A stretch of DNA of 64,000 nucleotides, taken from positions 1 to 64,000 of the forward strand of contig NZ_JALJRA010000010.1 in assembly GCF_022968135.1 (NCBI RefSeq), written 5' to 3'. Both the position numbers and the translations under genes were made by a program. The DNA is from Pseudorhizobium tarimense (GTDB lineage: Bacteria > Pseudomonadota > Alphaproteobacteria > Rhizobiales > Rhizobiaceae). Numbering within the stretch: the first letter of the stretch is position 1; every line of letters starts with the position of its first letter. This document shows, piece by piece, positions 19,824-29,079 of the stretch. Below the pieces are notes generated by a model. The model was not told where the DNA came from. It searched no databases and was given only the letters and a program-made list of their open reading frames with translations.

Positions 19824-20803
19824 GCTTGGCAACACAACCGGCGGACGGCCAGGACCAGGCGGTCACCGCCTACTCCCCCTATCACCTGTTCACCTCCGAA
19901 CAATGGGCCCGCTTCCGCGCCGACACACCGATGACGCTGACGGCTGACGAGGTTGCGCGGCTTCGTTCCCTCGACGACCCGATCGACCTCAGCGAGGTTC
20001 GGCGGATCTACCTGTCGCTCTCACGGCTCCTGTCCGCCCATGTGGAGGCGTCGCAGCTGCTGTTCCAGCAGCGCAACCGCTTCCTCAGCATGTCGGATGT
20101 GGCCAAAACGCCGTTCGTGATCGGTATCGCCGGCTCCGTTGCGGTCGGCAAGTCGACCACTGCCCGTATCCTCAAGGAACTGCTCGCCCGCTGGCCGTCG
20201 AGCCCGAAGGTGGACCTCATCACCACCGACGGTTTTCTCCACCCAAACGCTATCCTGAGGCGCGAAAACCTCATGGAGCGCAAGGGTTTTCCGGAGAGCT
20301 ACGACATCGGAGCATTGCTGCGTTTTCTGTCCGCCATCAAGGCCGGCGAGCCGAATGTGCAGGCGCCGCGCTATTCCCACCTCACCTACGATGTGCTGCC
20401 GAACGAGTACACGGTGGTGGACCGTCCCGACATCCTGATCTTCGAAGGCATCAACGTTCTCCAATCGCGTGATCTGCCGGCTGATGGCAAGATCGTGCCG
20501 ATCGTCTCCGACTTCTTCGACTTCTCGATCTATATCGATGCCGACGAGGCTCTCATCCATAACTGGTATGTCGAGCGCTTCATGAAGCTCCGCCAGACCG
20601 CCTTCCGCGACCCGAACTCCTTCTTCCATCGCTATGCCGCTGTGGGCGAGGACGCCGCGCGCGCGATCGCCGAAGGTCTGTGGGAAAACATCAACCTCAA
20701 GAACCTGCGGCAGAACATCCTGCCGACCCGCCCCCGCGCCGACCTCATCCTGCGCAAGGGATCGAACCACCTCGTCGAGACGGTGTCGCTCAGAAAGCTT
20801 TGA
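19820..20803 (+). CDS. coaA: Pantothenate kinase, type I (CoaA)
   Basis: The 327 aa P-loop kinase phosphorylates pantothenate in the first committed step of coenzyme A synthesis. Walker [14 protein letters not shown] is at about residues 101-113, followed by [24 protein letters not shown] and FEGINVLQ. The ATG at 19820 overlaps the hisE stop. The family boundary begins shortly after, supporting this start rather than the longer open frame. Last gene of the his cluster. Confidence 0.97.
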   Translation: MSLATQPADGQDQAVTAYSPYHLFTSEQWARFRADTPMTLTADEVARLRSLDDPIDLSEVRRIYLSLSRLLSAHVEASQLLFQQRNRFLSMSDVAKTPFVIGIAGSVAVGKSTTARILKELLARWPSSPKVDLITTDGFLHPNAILRRENLMERKGFPESYDIGALLRFLSAIKAGEPNVQAPRYSHLTYDVLPNEYTVVDRPDILIFEGINVLQSRDLPADGKIVPIVSDFFDFSIYIDADEALIHNWYVERFMKLRQTAFRDPNSFFHRYAAVGEDAARAIAEGLWENINLKNLRQNILPTRPRADLILRKGSNHLVETVSLRKL

Positions 20804-20809
20804 TGTTCC

Positions 20810-22000
20810 TCTCGGCAACGGGCATAGTTGCGCCAGGTTCTTTCGACAGATCCAAGCGCTTATTGAGGCAATGAGCGCAGGCGCGAGGATACCTAAGGAC
20901 AGGTAAGACATCGCCACCACGTGATTCAGCAGAGGATACAGCCAACAAAGAGCCAGCAGGCTGACGGGCACCAATCGTTGCTTCCCCAGCACCAGCACAG
21001 CAACTGCGAGCGGAATCGCGTCATACGTGTAGCCGTAAGGCGTGACACACAAGGCGAGGAGTCCCGTAAACACGACCTTGACCTCCAGTTGCACCAGGTT
21101 GCGCTTCCTCCACAGCCAGAAGGCAGCAGTGATAGCCGCCGCGCCGAAGATCACTTGGACGAGGTAGGCCGTTGCGAGGCTTCCTTCCAGCGAACGAACA
21201 AGAGAGAAGAACGTCATCGCGTGCATCTGGTGGCCTTGAGGATAGGAGGCCTCCAAGATTGCACGCATCATCGGGCTGGTCTCCCTGAAGAACAGCAGCC
21301 AACTTTCCCAGCCGAAGAACATTCCAGTTGCGATGGCCGTCCTAGCCGTGGTGACTGCCGCCGACGCGATCGCCGATAGTTGCCCGCCACGATCAGGCAG
21401 AACGGGACAAGCAGACCGAGATGCGGCTTTACCGTCAGCAGGCCGAGAATGACCCCGCCGAGAAGAGGACGTGTCGGCGCCAGCAGCAACCCGCCGAGTA
21501 GAAGAGAACTCGTAAGAGCGCCATTTTGCCCAAACAGGATATTGAGCAGCACTGGTGGCGACATCAGCAAAAACAATTTTTCCCAGGCGTTTAGTCCGAG
21601 CCGGCCGCCTACCAGGAAAAGCAGTCCCAAAATCGCCACTGTCCAGAGCATGTAGGCCGGGAAAACCGCAAGCGTTGCCAGCGGCGCTCCGAACAAGAGC
21701 ATTGAAGGCGGTTAGCTCCATTCCTGATCAAGCAGCCATGGAGAGAGGAGCGCCCTCAGTGCGGGACGATATGACTCGAGATCGGAAAGCTGGCCGACAT
21801 GTCCCTCGAGCGCAATACGACCGCCGCCCCACAGATTGGTGAAATCCCAGTACGGCAGTCTCCCTGTCATAACGGACAGACCGTTCACGTCGACCGTCCA
21901 GGCGAGCCGCAGATAGTTCAGGCCAACTAGCGCCCCAACGAGCCACACCAGCAGCGAAGCGAATGAAGAGATTTTTTGACGACGTTGTGCGCATGGCCAT
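20810..22000 (-). pseudogene. Glycosyltransferase family 87 (DUF2029) membrane protein, decayed
   Basis: Joining three minus-strand segments rebuilds one multi-pass membrane protein of the GT87/DUF2029 type. From ATG 22000 the frame is lost in an A6 run (21972-21977); five A's would restore SKISSFASLLVWLVGALVG. The second segment (GRLPYWDFTNLWGGGRIALEGH... DQEWS) meets an in-frame TAA at 21712-21714, exactly where the family-like S-Y-P-P-S is expected, then continues in the same frame through MLLFGAPLATLAVFPAYML... GLLVPFCLIVAGNYR. A one-base loss near 21370-21378 moves the rest (MFFGWESWLLFFRE... ALCVTPYGYTYDAIPLAVAVLVLG... ) to a third frame that has no stop before coaA. Three lesions and a missing end make this a pseudogene. 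The 3' limit is approximate. Confidence 0.8.
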
Positions 22001-22009
22001 TCCTTTTCG

Positions 22010-22630
22010 TCAGAGTAGAGTGACCCGCCTTAACGTCAGATTGATCCGGCCACCGTTCTTCAGGAGCGTTGAGGTGTCGGGATAGATCCGGTCGACGCCG
22101 TGGAAGCAGAGACGGCTTGCGCCACCCAGGACGACCACGTCACCGCTGGCTAGGCGGAAGGAGCGCGTCGGGTCCTTTCGGTTTAGGCCGCCGACGCGGA
22201 AAAGGCAGGTATTGCCGAGCGAGATGGAGACCACAGGCGCGGCAAAATTCTTCTCGTCCTTGTCCTGATGCAGCCCCATCCTTGCATCATCGGCATAGAA
22301 GTTGACCAAGCAGGCCTGGGGCGGTTCCGGATAGTTCGAGACCGTGTCCCACAGCGACAGGAGCGCCTCCGGGATCGCCGGCCAGGGCTTTCCCGTGACC
22401 GGATGCGTCGCCTGATAGCGGTAACCGCGCTCCTTGTCGGTCACCCAGCCGAGGGGGCCGAGGTTGGTCATCTGCACCGACATGGGCTTTCCCGTTCCCG
22501 GCATCACGGGCACGTAGAGCGGTGCGTCCGCCACCGCGTGGCGCACGAGGTCAACCAAGCCCTCCTGCGCCGGCCGGTCTAGATAGCCCGGCAGATATTT
22601 CAGCCCTTCCGGCAGATCTGCCACGTTCAT
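22010..22630 (-). CDS. alkB: DNA oxidative demethylase AlkB
   Basis: The 206 aa Fe(II)/2-oxoglutarate dioxygenase removes methyl lesions from DNA bases. Seen are substrate-lid RYQATHPVTGKPWPAIP, NFYADDARMGLHQDKDE (first His/Asp iron ligands), VSISLGNTCLFRVGG, and GDVVVLGGASRLCFHGVDRI (second His) with the final Arg in RINLTLRRV. I use ATG 22630, which overlaps the arfB stop (ATGA). The frame is open far upstream but that part is antisense-like to arfB. Confidence 0.95.
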   Translation of the reverse strand: MNVADLPEGLKYLPGYLDRPAQEGLVDLVRHAVADAPLYVPVMPGTGKPMSVQMTNLGPLGWVTDKERGYRYQATHPVTGKPWPAIPEALLSLWDTVSNYPEPPQACLVNFYADDARMGLHQDKDEKNFAAPVVSISLGNTCLFRVGGLNRKDPTRSFRLASGDVVVLGGASRLCFHGVDRIYPDTSTLLKNGGRINLTLRRVTLL

Positions 22631-23061
22631 TCTCCCGTAGGCTTGCCGCGCGTTTTCTTCACCTCCGAGCGTCCAGCCTTCGCCTTCAGACGCCGCTCGA
22701 CCGAACCCTTGGTCGGCTTCGTAGCCTTGCGCGGCGGTGGTGGCGGCTCGGCGGCCTTCAGGATTAGCTCCTTCAGCCGCTCCCGCGCATCCTCGCGATT
22801 GCGATCCTGGCTGCGGAACCGGTTGGCCTCGATCATCAGGACGCCGTCCTTCGATATCCGTCGTCCGGCAATGCGCATGGCATTCGCCTTGATCCGCTCC
22901 GGCAGCGACGGCGAGTTCTGAAGATCGAAGAAAAGCTGAACGGCGGTGGAGACCTTGTTGACGTTCTGACCACCCGGACCGCCGGACAGCACGAATTGCT
23001 CGGTCAGTTCCCAGGCCTGGATCGTGATGCGGCTGTTGATATAAAGCGGACTGCTGGCCAT
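22627..23061 (-). CDS. arfB: Ribosome rescue peptidyl-tRNA hydrolase ArfB (YaeJ)
   Basis: The 144 aa class I release-factor homologue without a codon-recognition domain has the catalytic GGQ in LSGGPGGQNVNKVST. It has a basic C-terminal tail rich in Lys/Arg (RRLKAKAGRSEVKKTRGK) that inserts in the mRNA channel. It hydrolyses peptidyl-tRNA on stalled ribosomes. It is translationally coupled to alkB. Confidence 0.95.
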   Translation of the reverse strand: MASSPLYINSRITIQAWELTEQFVLSGGPGGQNVNKVSTAVQLFFDLQNSPSLPERIKANAMRIAGRRISKDGVLMIEANRFRSQDRNREDARERLKELILKAAEPPPPPRKATKPTKGSVERRLKAKAGRSEVKKTRGKPTGE

Positions 23062-23105
23062 TGATCGCCTCCGCCGCCTCTATCCCATAATCGCGAAGCG
23101 AAGAA

Positions 23106-23130
23106 AACCGCCGACGCGAGGCCGGCGGTT
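23106..23130 (-). terminator. Intrinsic terminator downstream of pckA
   Basis: An 8 bp stem AACCGCCG / CGGCGGTT encloses a 9-base loop. On the minus strand it is followed by TTCTTCG after GGCGGTT, a weak T tract. It lies 27 bases after the pckA stop and just upstream of arfB. Confidence 0.65.
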
Positions 23131-23156
23131 CTGGATGTTTCAACCAAGCAATATGG

Positions 23157-24767
23157 TTACTCGGCGGCCGTCAGCAGAACCGGCGCCGCCTCACGGACCT
23201 TGCTGTCAACGTGATCCTCGAACTTCGAGAAGTTCGCGATGAACATCGAGACCAGCATTTTTGCCTGCGCATCATAGGCGGCACCATCGGACCAAGTGGA
23301 GCGGGGATCGAGGATCGACTGCTCGACGCCCTCGACAGAGACCGGCACGGCAAAGCCGAAGTTTGGATCGGTCCGGAACTCCGCATTCTTCAGATCGCCC
23401 GTCAGCGCAGCCGTCAGTAGCGCACGGGTTGCTTTGATCGGCATCCGCTTGCCGACGCCGTAGGCGCCGCCGGTCCAGCCGGTGTTGACGAGCCAGCAGT
23501 CGACTTTGTGGCGGTCGATCAGGTCACGCAGCAGGTTGCCATACTCCGCCGGGTGGCGCGGCATAAACGGTGCTCCGAAGCAGGTCGAGAAGGTCGCCTC
23601 CGGCTCCGTCACGCCTTTTTCCGTTCCGGCAACCTTGGCAGTGTAGCCCGACAGGAAGTGGTACATGGCCTGTTCGGGCGTCAGCTTGGCGATCGGCGGC
23701 ATGACACCGAAAGCGTCTGCCGTTAGCATGATGATCGTCTTCGGATGCGGCGCGATGCCGGTTGCCGATGCGTTGGGGATGAAGTGCAGCGGATAGGCGG
23801 AGCGCGTGTTCTCCGTCAGCGAGGCGTCGTCGAAGTCAGGGATCCGATCCTCGTCGAGAACGACGTTCTCCAGAACCGTGCCGAAGCGGCGTGTGGCCGC
23901 ATAGATTTCCGGTTCGGCTTCGGCCGAAAGGCGGATCGCCTTGGCATAGCAGCCGCCTTCGAAGTTGAAGATGCCGTTCTCGCCCCAGCCATGCTCGTCG
24001 TCGCCGATCAACGTACGGCTCGGGTCGGCTGAAAGCGTGGTCTTGCCGGTGCCGGACAGGCCGAAGAAGACAGCCGCGTCACCCGCCGGGCCGACATTGG
24101 CGGAGCAGTGCATCGGCATCACGTGCTTGGCCGGCAGCAGGTAGTTCAGGACCGTGAAGACCGACTTCTTGTTTTCGCCGGCATAGGACGTACCTCCAAT
24201 CAGAACGATACCACGCCGCAGGTCGCAGGCGATGACGGTTTCCGTCCGGCAGCCGTGGCGGGCGGGATCGGCCCGGAAGCTCGGCAGGTTGATGATGGTG
24301 AGCTTCTGGTTGAAGGTCTCGAGCGAAGCCCTCGTCGGGCGGATGAGCAGGTTGCGGATGAACAGGGCGTGCCAGGCAAGTTCGGTGATCACCCGCGTCG
24401 GCAGGGCGTTCTCTGGATCGGCACCGCCAATGAGGTCCTGGACGTAAAGCGTCTTGCCGGCCGAATGCGCCAGCATGTCCTTGTGAAGCACGTCGAAGCG
24501 CTCCGGCGACATCGGCTTGTTGTTGTCCCACCAGATGACGACTTCGGTGGTCTCGTCGCGGACGACGAACTTGTCCTTTGGCGAACGACCGGTGTGCTGA
24601 CCGGTCACGGCACGCAATGCACCGTCGACAGTCAGTTCCGCCTCACCATTGCGGATCGCCTCTTCGTAGAGTTCCGTCTCCGAGAAGTTGTAGTTGGCGC
24701 GGGAGACGTCGGTGAAGCCGATGGTCGAGATCCCGTTGGACGGATTGTAAAGTCCGAGCTCCTGCAT
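23157..24767 (-). CDS. pckA: Phosphoenolpyruvate carboxykinase (ATP)
   Basis: The 536 aa enzyme converts oxaloacetate to phosphoenolpyruvate, the first step of gluconeogenesis. Motifs seen are the Walker-A-like kinase-1a loop [11 protein letters not shown], kinase-2 LIGDDEHGW, the PEPCK-specific [15 protein letters not shown] and [25 protein letters not shown] segments, and [16 protein letters not shown] place the start at ATG 24767 ([12 protein letters not shown]), preceded by GGAAGGAAGG; the longer frame has no support. In rhizobia it is needed on succinate and in symbiosis-related metabolism. The upstream gap is AT-rich with operator-like repeats. Confidence 0.97.
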   Translation of the reverse strand: MQELGLYNPSNGISTIGFTDVSRANYNFSETELYEEAIRNGEAELTVDGALRAVTGQHTGRSPKDKFVVRDETTEVVIWWDNNKPMSPERFDVLHKDMLAHSAGKTLYVQDLIGGADPENALPTRVITELAWHALFIRNLLIRPTRASLETFNQKLTIINLPSFRADPARHGCRTETVIACDLRRGIVLIGGTSYAGENKKSVFTVLNYLLPAKHVMPMHCSANVGPAGDAAVFFGLSGTGKTTLSADPSRTLIGDDEHGWGENGIFNFEGGCYAKAIRLSAEAEPEIYAATRRFGTVLENVVLDEDRIPDFDDASLTENTRSAYPLHFIPNASATGIAPHPKTIIMLTADAFGVMPPIAKLTPEQAMYHFLSGYTAKVAGTEKGVTEPEATFSTCFGAPFMPRHPAEYGNLLRDLIDRHKVDCWLVNTGWTGGAYGVGKRMPIKATRALLTAALTGDLKNAEFRTDPNFGFAVPVSVEGVEQSILDPRSTWSDGAAYDAQAKMLVSMFIANFSKFEDHVDSKVREAAPVLLTAAE

Positions 24768-25097
24768 GCGCCTTCCTTCCCTTGGCGTTGATCTTTCGGA
24801 CCAACTAGACCCGAGCATCGGAAAGAGCAAGAGCACGACGGGTCGAATGCGTAATGATATCAATATATTAATCGATTTAAAAAAATCTATTTCCGATTAA
24901 ATCGGTTTAGGATCTTTTTTAATCTCTCCGCAACTGCACCTTTCTAGAAAAGGCTGGGGCGTTGCAATCGGTTCTGTAACCTCTATCTTTGCCACAATTT
25001 GTTCCAGCTTTATACTCACAACGCGCGTCGGCGTTCGCCATACCTGGCTGGGGTAAACAGCAGGAGACGCGCACAGATGGTGATGGAGACGGAGAGC
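24768..25097. promoter_or_regulatory. AT-rich divergent promoter region between pckA and chvI
   Basis: The 330 bases hold no supported gene. The centre (about 24855-24915) is strikingly A/T rich compared with its GC-rich surroundings. It contains a perfect 13-base inverted repeat CCGATTAAATCGG at 24893-24905 and a related ATTAATCGATTTAA at about 24877-24890. Both have an AAT-CG-ATT-like core of the sort LacI-family repressors use. These lie 110-140 bases from the pckA start and about 190-220 from chvI. A role in pckA control is inference. Confidence 0.55.
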
Positions 25098-25823
25098 ATG
25101 CAGACAATCGCGCTCGTGGACGACGATCGCAACATTCTCACATCGGTGTCGATCGCGCTTGAGGCCGAAGGCTACAAGGTGGAGACCTATACCGATGGAG
25201 CGTCCGCCCTCGACGGACTCCTTGGGCGGCCGCCACAGCTTGCGATCTTCGATATCAAGATGCCGCGCATGGACGGCATGGAGCTGTTGCGCCGGCTGCG
25301 GCAGAAGTCGGACATTCCCGTGATCTTCCTGACGTCGAAGGACGAGGAGATCGACGAGCTCTTCGGCCTGAAGATGGGTGCCGACGACTTCATCACGAAG
25401 CCGTTCTCGCAGCGTCTCTTGGTGGAGCGTGTAAAGGCTATCCTTCGCCGCGCCAGCGCCCGGGAAACGGCTGGCGCCGGCGGCGCCGTCAAGACGGGAT
25501 CCGACGCGCAGCAGGCACGCACGCTGGAGCGCGGGCAGCTCGCTATGGACCAGGAGCGGCATACCTGCACCTGGAAGGGCGAGCCGGTGACCTTGACGGT
25601 GACAGAGTTTCTCATCCTTCATTCGCTTGCCCAGCGCCCGGGCGTGGTGAAGAGCCGCGACGCGCTGATGGATGCAGCCTATGACGAGCAGGTCTATGTG
25701 GATGACCGCACGATCGACAGCCATATCAAGCGCCTGCGCAAGAAGTTCAAGCTGGTTGACGGCGACTTTGATATGATCGAAACGCTCTACGGCGTCGGCT
25801 ATCGCTTCCGGGAAGCTGCATAA
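25098..25823 (+). CDS. chvI: Response regulator ChvI
   Basis: The 241 aa OmpR/PhoB-type regulator has receiver residues Asp8-Asp10 (LVDDDRN), phospho-acceptor Asp52 ([12 protein letters not shown]), Thr in FLTSKDEE and Lys in FITKPFSQ. The winged-helix DNA-binding domain ends in [14 protein letters not shown] and [11 protein letters not shown]. The start is ATG 25098 ([10 protein letters not shown]), with GGAGA upstream; two earlier ATGs in the open frame precede the family N-terminus. With ChvG it controls acid/envelope stress and host-association genes, and is essential in several rhizobia. Confidence 0.97.
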   Translation: MQTIALVDDDRNILTSVSIALEAEGYKVETYTDGASALDGLLGRPPQLAIFDIKMPRMDGMELLRRLRQKSDIPVIFLTSKDEEIDELFGLKMGADDFITKPFSQRLLVERVKAILRRASARETAGAGGAVKTGSDAQQARTLERGQLAMDQERHTCTWKGEPVTLTVTEFLILHSLAQRPGVVKSRDALMDAAYDEQVYVDDRTIDSHIKRLRKKFKLVDGDFDMIETLYGVGYRFREAA

Positions 25824-25881
25824 GCGCCCGGCATGAAGACGCGCCCCGAATGGGCGCAGAGCCGGTCCTGCGAAAGGACGT

Positions 25882-27675
25882 TTGGTGGCAGATCGACTGC
25901 TTGAAGAGGACATGGCGAACAGGGCCGATGCGGAGGAGAATGCCTCTTCCGCACGGCTCTGGTCGCACCCGTTCACCCTGATCCGTCGGGTCTTCGGGCA
26001 CGCGGTGTTCTCCAGCCTTACTCGCCGCATCCTGTTCTTCAACATCGCAGCGACCGTCGTCCTCGTCGGCGGCATCCTTTATCTCAACCAGTTCCGCGAA
26101 GGCCTGATCGACGCGCGAGTCGAGAGCCTGCTGACGCAGGGCGAGATCATCGCAGGCGCAATCTCGGCCTCCGCCTCCGTCGATACCAACTCGATCACGA
26201 TTGATCCCGAGAAGCTGCTGGAGCTGCAGGCCGGCCAGAGCATCACGCCGGTGCCGAATGACGAGGATCTCGACTTCCCGATCGATCCCGATCGTGTCGC
26301 CCCGGTTCTGCGGCGGCTCATCTCTCCGACCCGTACCCGTGCACGCCTGTTTGACGCCGACGCCAACCTTCTGCTCGATTCTCGGCATCTTTACTCACGT
26401 GGCCAGGTCCTGCGCTACGACCTGCCGCCGGTCGAGCAGGAGACGACCAGCTGGAGCGATTGGGTTGCAGGCCTCTTCAACCGAATGCTGCAGCAGCGCA
26501 ACCTTCCAGTTTATAAGGAAGCACCGGGCGGCGACGGCTCCATTTACCCGGAAGTCATGAATGCCCTGACGGGTGTGCGCGGCGCCGTCGTCCGCATCAA
26601 TGAGAGGGGCGAGCTGATCGTTTCCGTAGCCGTTCCCGTTCAACGTTTCCGCGCGGTGCTGGGGGTCCTCCTGCTCTCCACCCAGGCCGGCGACATCGAC
26701 AAGATCGTGCATGCGGAGCGGCTGGCGATCATGCGCGTCTTCGGGGTTGCCACGCTCGTCAACATCCTTCTGTCGCTCCTGCTTTCCTCCACAATCGCCA
26801 ATCCGCTCCGGCGGCTCTCAGCAGCCGCCATCCGCGTGCGGCGCGGCGCCAAGCAGCGGGAGGAAATTCCGGATTTCGCCTATCGCCAAGACGAGATCGG
26901 CAATCTTTCCATCGCACTTCGCGAAATGACCACGGCGCTCTACGACCGCATCGATGCTATCGAAAGCTTCGCCGCGGATGTTAGCCACGAGCTGAAGAAT
27001 CCGCTGACCTCGCTGCGCAGTGCCGTGGAGACGCTGCCGCTGGCAAAATCGGAGGAATCCAAGCAACGGCTGACCGAGATCATCTTCCACGACGTGCGCC
27101 GCCTGGACCGTCTGATTAGCGATATTTCGGACGCCTCGAGGCTCGACGCAGAACTGGCGCGCAGTGATTCCACCCCCGTGAACATGCAGGTCCTGCTGCG
27201 CAATATGGTGGAGATCTCGCGCCAGATCCGCCAAGGGCGGAAGGTGGTCGAAATCGATCTGATCATCGACAGCAAGCCGGGCAACAAAGCACAGTTCACG
27301 GTCTATGGGCACGATCTGCGGCTCGGACAGATCATCACCAACCTCATAGAGAATGCGCGATCCTTTGTCCCCGATGACGGCGGTCGGATCATTATTCGCC
27401 TCTTCCGGTTGCGTGGACGTGTAACCGTGCAGGTGGACGACAACGGCCCCGGTATCCAGGCCGAGGACATCGACCGGATCTTCGAGCGATTCTACACGGA
27501 CCGCCCGGAGGGCGAGAGCTTTGGCCAGAATTCTGGCCTCGGACTTTCAATCAGCCGCCAGATTGCGGAGGCACATGGTGGCTCGCTCAAGGCGGAAAAC
27601 ATCGTCGATCCGAAATCTGGAGAGCTGCTGGGCGCCCGCTTCATACTATCGCTCCCGGCCGGCGAGGCCGCCTGA
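25882..27675 (+). CDS. chvG: Sensor histidine kinase ChvG (ExoS)
   Basis: The 597 aa inner-membrane kinase has two transmembrane helices (ILFFNIAATVVLVGGILYL, and VFGVATLVNILLSLLLSS) flanking a periplasmic sensor domain of about 230 residues, a HAMP region, H-box AADVSHELKNPLTS with His369, N-box NLIENARSFV, and G boxes VDDNGPGI and SGLGLSISRQIAEAHGG. The start is uncertain: TTG 25882, GTG 25885 (both with AAAGGA upstream) or ATG 25912. chvI lies 58 bases upstream and hprK overlaps the stop. In rhizobia the periplasmic repressor ExoR holds this kinase off; exoR is not in the window. Confidence 0.96.
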   Translation: MVADRLLEEDMANRADAEENASSARLWSHPFTLIRRVFGHAVFSSLTRRILFFNIAATVVLVGGILYLNQFREGLIDARVESLLTQGEIIAGAISASASVDTNSITIDPEKLLELQAGQSITPVPNDEDLDFPIDPDRVAPVLRRLISPTRTRARLFDADANLLLDSRHLYSRGQVLRYDLPPVEQETTSWSDWVAGLFNRMLQQRNLPVYKEAPGGDGSIYPEVMNALTGVRGAVVRINERGELIVSVAVPVQRFRAVLGVLLLSTQAGDIDKIVHAERLAIMRVFGVATLVNILLSLLLSSTIANPLRRLSAAAIRVRRGAKQREEIPDFAYRQDEIGNLSIALREMTTALYDRIDAIESFAADVSHELKNPLTSLRSAVETLPLAKSEESKQRLTEIIFHDVRRLDRLISDISDASRLDAELARSDSTPVNMQVLLRNMVEISRQIRQGRKVVEIDLIIDSKPGNKAQFTVYGHDLRLGQIITNLIENARSFVPDDGGRIIIRLFRLRGRVTVQVDDNGPGIQAEDIDRIFERFYTDRPEGESFGQNSGLGLSISRQIAEAHGGSLKAENIVDPKSGELLGARFILSLPAGEAA

Positions 27676-28133
27676 TGGCGCCCCGCAACATCCATGCAAC
27701 TGCCATCGTTGTGGAAGATGTCGGCCTGCTCTTCGTCGGTCCTTCCGGCATCGGCAAGTCTGCCATGGCGCTTCAATGCCTTGCAGCGGCGAAGCGTTCG
27801 GGCTGGGGCGCCTCGCTGGTCGCAGATGATCAGATCTTCATTTCCCGACGGGGCGACCAGTTGATTGCTTCCCGTCCGGCGTCCATTGCCGGGCTTCTGG
27901 AGATCAGGGGCAGCGGCATTGCCCACGTGCAGAGCATCCCAGAGGCGGTGCTCCATCTTGCGGTGCTCCTGGTGGATCCACGTATCACGGATCGCCTGCC
28001 TGCTGCCGATGAGATATGCGAACTTGGCGAGATCGGCCTGCTGCCGCAGATCCGGCTGATGAACGACCATCGCGAGCCCTTGGCTGCAATCGCGGCGCTT
28101 CGTCCCGATCTCGGCATACCGACGACGTTGTGA
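27675..28133 (+). CDS. hprK: HPr kinase/phosphorylase, short form
   Basis: The 152 aa protein consists of only the catalytic C-terminal half of the HprK family, as is normal in alphaproteobacteria. Walker A GPSGIGKSAMALQ is at about residues 22-34, and the family loop GLLEIRGSGIAHV follows. It phosphorylates a serine of HPr in an ATP-dependent way. The start overlaps the chvG stop (TGATGG context), so sensor and kinase are co-translated. Confidence 0.93.
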   Translation: MAPRNIHATAIVVEDVGLLFVGPSGIGKSAMALQCLAAAKRSGWGASLVADDQIFISRRGDQLIASRPASIAGLLEIRGSGIAHVQSIPEAVLHLAVLLVDPRITDRLPAADEICELGEIGLLPQIRLMNDHREPLAAIAALRPDLGIPTTL

Positions 28134-28253
28134 CCGCAAGTTTCGGATTTTTAACTTGAACTTCATTTCTACATGGCGAAGATGCCTTCCCACCGCTGGA
28201 CGGCCCTTGTGCATTGCGATATGGGCCGCGAGTTTCCGTTGCAGGGGGAATTC

Positions 28254-28655
28254 ATGATCGGAATAGTGCTTGTCACTCATGGCAAGCTGGCTGAGGAGTT
28301 TCGACATGCCGTCGAGCATGTCGTGGGACCGCAGAAATACATTGAAACGGTCTCTATCGGCCCGGAAGACGACATGGACCAGCGGCGTCAGGACATCCTC
28401 GACGCGGTGAAGCTCGCCGAGGACGGCAGCGGCGTCATCATCCTCACGGACATGTTCGGCGGCACGCCGTCAAACCTCGCTATCTCGGTCATGGACAGCG
28501 GTCGGGTAGAGGTGATTGCCGGGGTCAACCTGCCGATGCTGATCAAGCTCGCAGGCGTGCGCGGCGACAACGACATGGACCGGGCGTTGGCGGAAGCCTC
28601 CGAAGCCGGGCGCAAATATATAAACGTCGCCAGCCGCGTCCTGAGCGGCAAGTAA
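28254..28655 (+). CDS. manX: PTS mannose-type EIIA component (ManX/PtsA-like)
   Basis: The 133 aa EIIA-Man domain has phosphorylation site His9 in GIVLVTHGKLAEEF, plus VIILTDMFGGTPSNLA and GVNLPMLIKLA. The start is ATG 28254, with GGGGGAA upstream. There is no EIIB/C/D transport component here, so this is part of the regulatory PTS of alphaproteobacteria (EI-Ntr, HPr, EIIA-Man) rather than a sugar uptake system. Confidence 0.95.
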   Translation: MIGIVLVTHGKLAEEFRHAVEHVVGPQKYIETVSIGPEDDMDQRRQDILDAVKLAEDGSGVIILTDMFGGTPSNLAISVMDSGRVEVIAGVNLPMLIKLAGVRGDNDMDRALAEASEAGRKYINVASRVLSGK

Positions 28656-28669
28656 GTCCGAAAGCCTCC

Positions 28670-28945
28670 ATGTCCTTCCTCACCCGCGAGCTCCTCATCA
28701 TCAATAAGCGGGGGCTGCACGCCCGCGCCTCCGCCAAGTTCGTCCAAACCGTCGGCCAGTTCGATGCGCAGGTGACCGTCAGCCGCGACGGCATGACGGT
28801 CGGTGGCATGTCGATAATGGGACTGATGATGCTTGCCGCGAGCCCCGGCTGCAGTGTCGAGATCAGCGCTTCCGGCCCGCAAGCCGTGGAAGCCCTCGAC
28901 GCGCTGGAGCGGCTAATTGCTGAAAAGTTTGGAGAAGAAGCTTAG
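28670..28945 (+). CDS. ptsH: Phosphocarrier protein HPr
   Basis: The 91 aa HPr has active-site His17 in NKRGLHARASAKF and the regulatory serine, Ser48, in GGMSIMGLMML. It sits 14 bases after manX and completes the hprK-manX-ptsH regulatory set behind chvI-chvG. It passes phosphate from EI-Ntr to EIIA partners and is modulated by HprK. Confidence 0.96.
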   Translation: MSFLTRELLIINKRGLHARASAKFVQTVGQFDAQVTVSRDGMTVGGMSIMGLMMLAASPGCSVEISASGPQAVEALDALERLIAEKFGEEA

Positions 28946-28961
28946 TTCAAAAGACATAAAC

Positions 28962-28981
28962 ATATAAAGACCTCTTTATAT
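28962..28981. promoter_or_regulatory. Palindromic operator upstream of ahcY (SamR/SahR-type)
   Basis: A perfect inverted repeat, ATATAAAG-ACCT-CTTTATAT, lies about 100 bases before the ahcY start and 16 bases after ptsH. It is an isolated AT-rich island, with a partial half-site (AAAGACATAAA) just before it. ArsR-family regulators SahR/SamR, reported to control S-adenosylmethionine cycle genes including ahcY in proteobacteria, are described as binding CATAAAG...CTTTATG-like palindromes. The assignment rests on that resemblance and on position. Confidence 0.65.
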
Positions 28982-29079
28982 CCCCGTTGCTTCCCCGCAG
29001 CATCCCTGCTAAACCGGCTCTGAATTGCGATAGGCGGTGCCTAACTCCCGGCACCCGGAACCTTCAGCTGGAGAGCTTT

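Noticed and set aside
20021..20800. Long minus-strand open frame across coaA, continuing from the glycosyltransferase remnant
   Set aside because: It is the antisense shadow of coaA; the family-like residues end near 20810 and what follows is low-complexity-like shadow sequence.
24108..24125. CACGTG in pckA (24120) as a parS site
   Set aside because: Flanks do not match parS and it lies in well-conserved coding sequence.
28946..29079. A SAM or SAH riboswitch in the ahcY leader
   Set aside because: I could not fold a recognisable SAM-II, SAH or SAM/SAH aptamer by eye; the palindrome fits a protein operator better. A covariance-model search would settle it.
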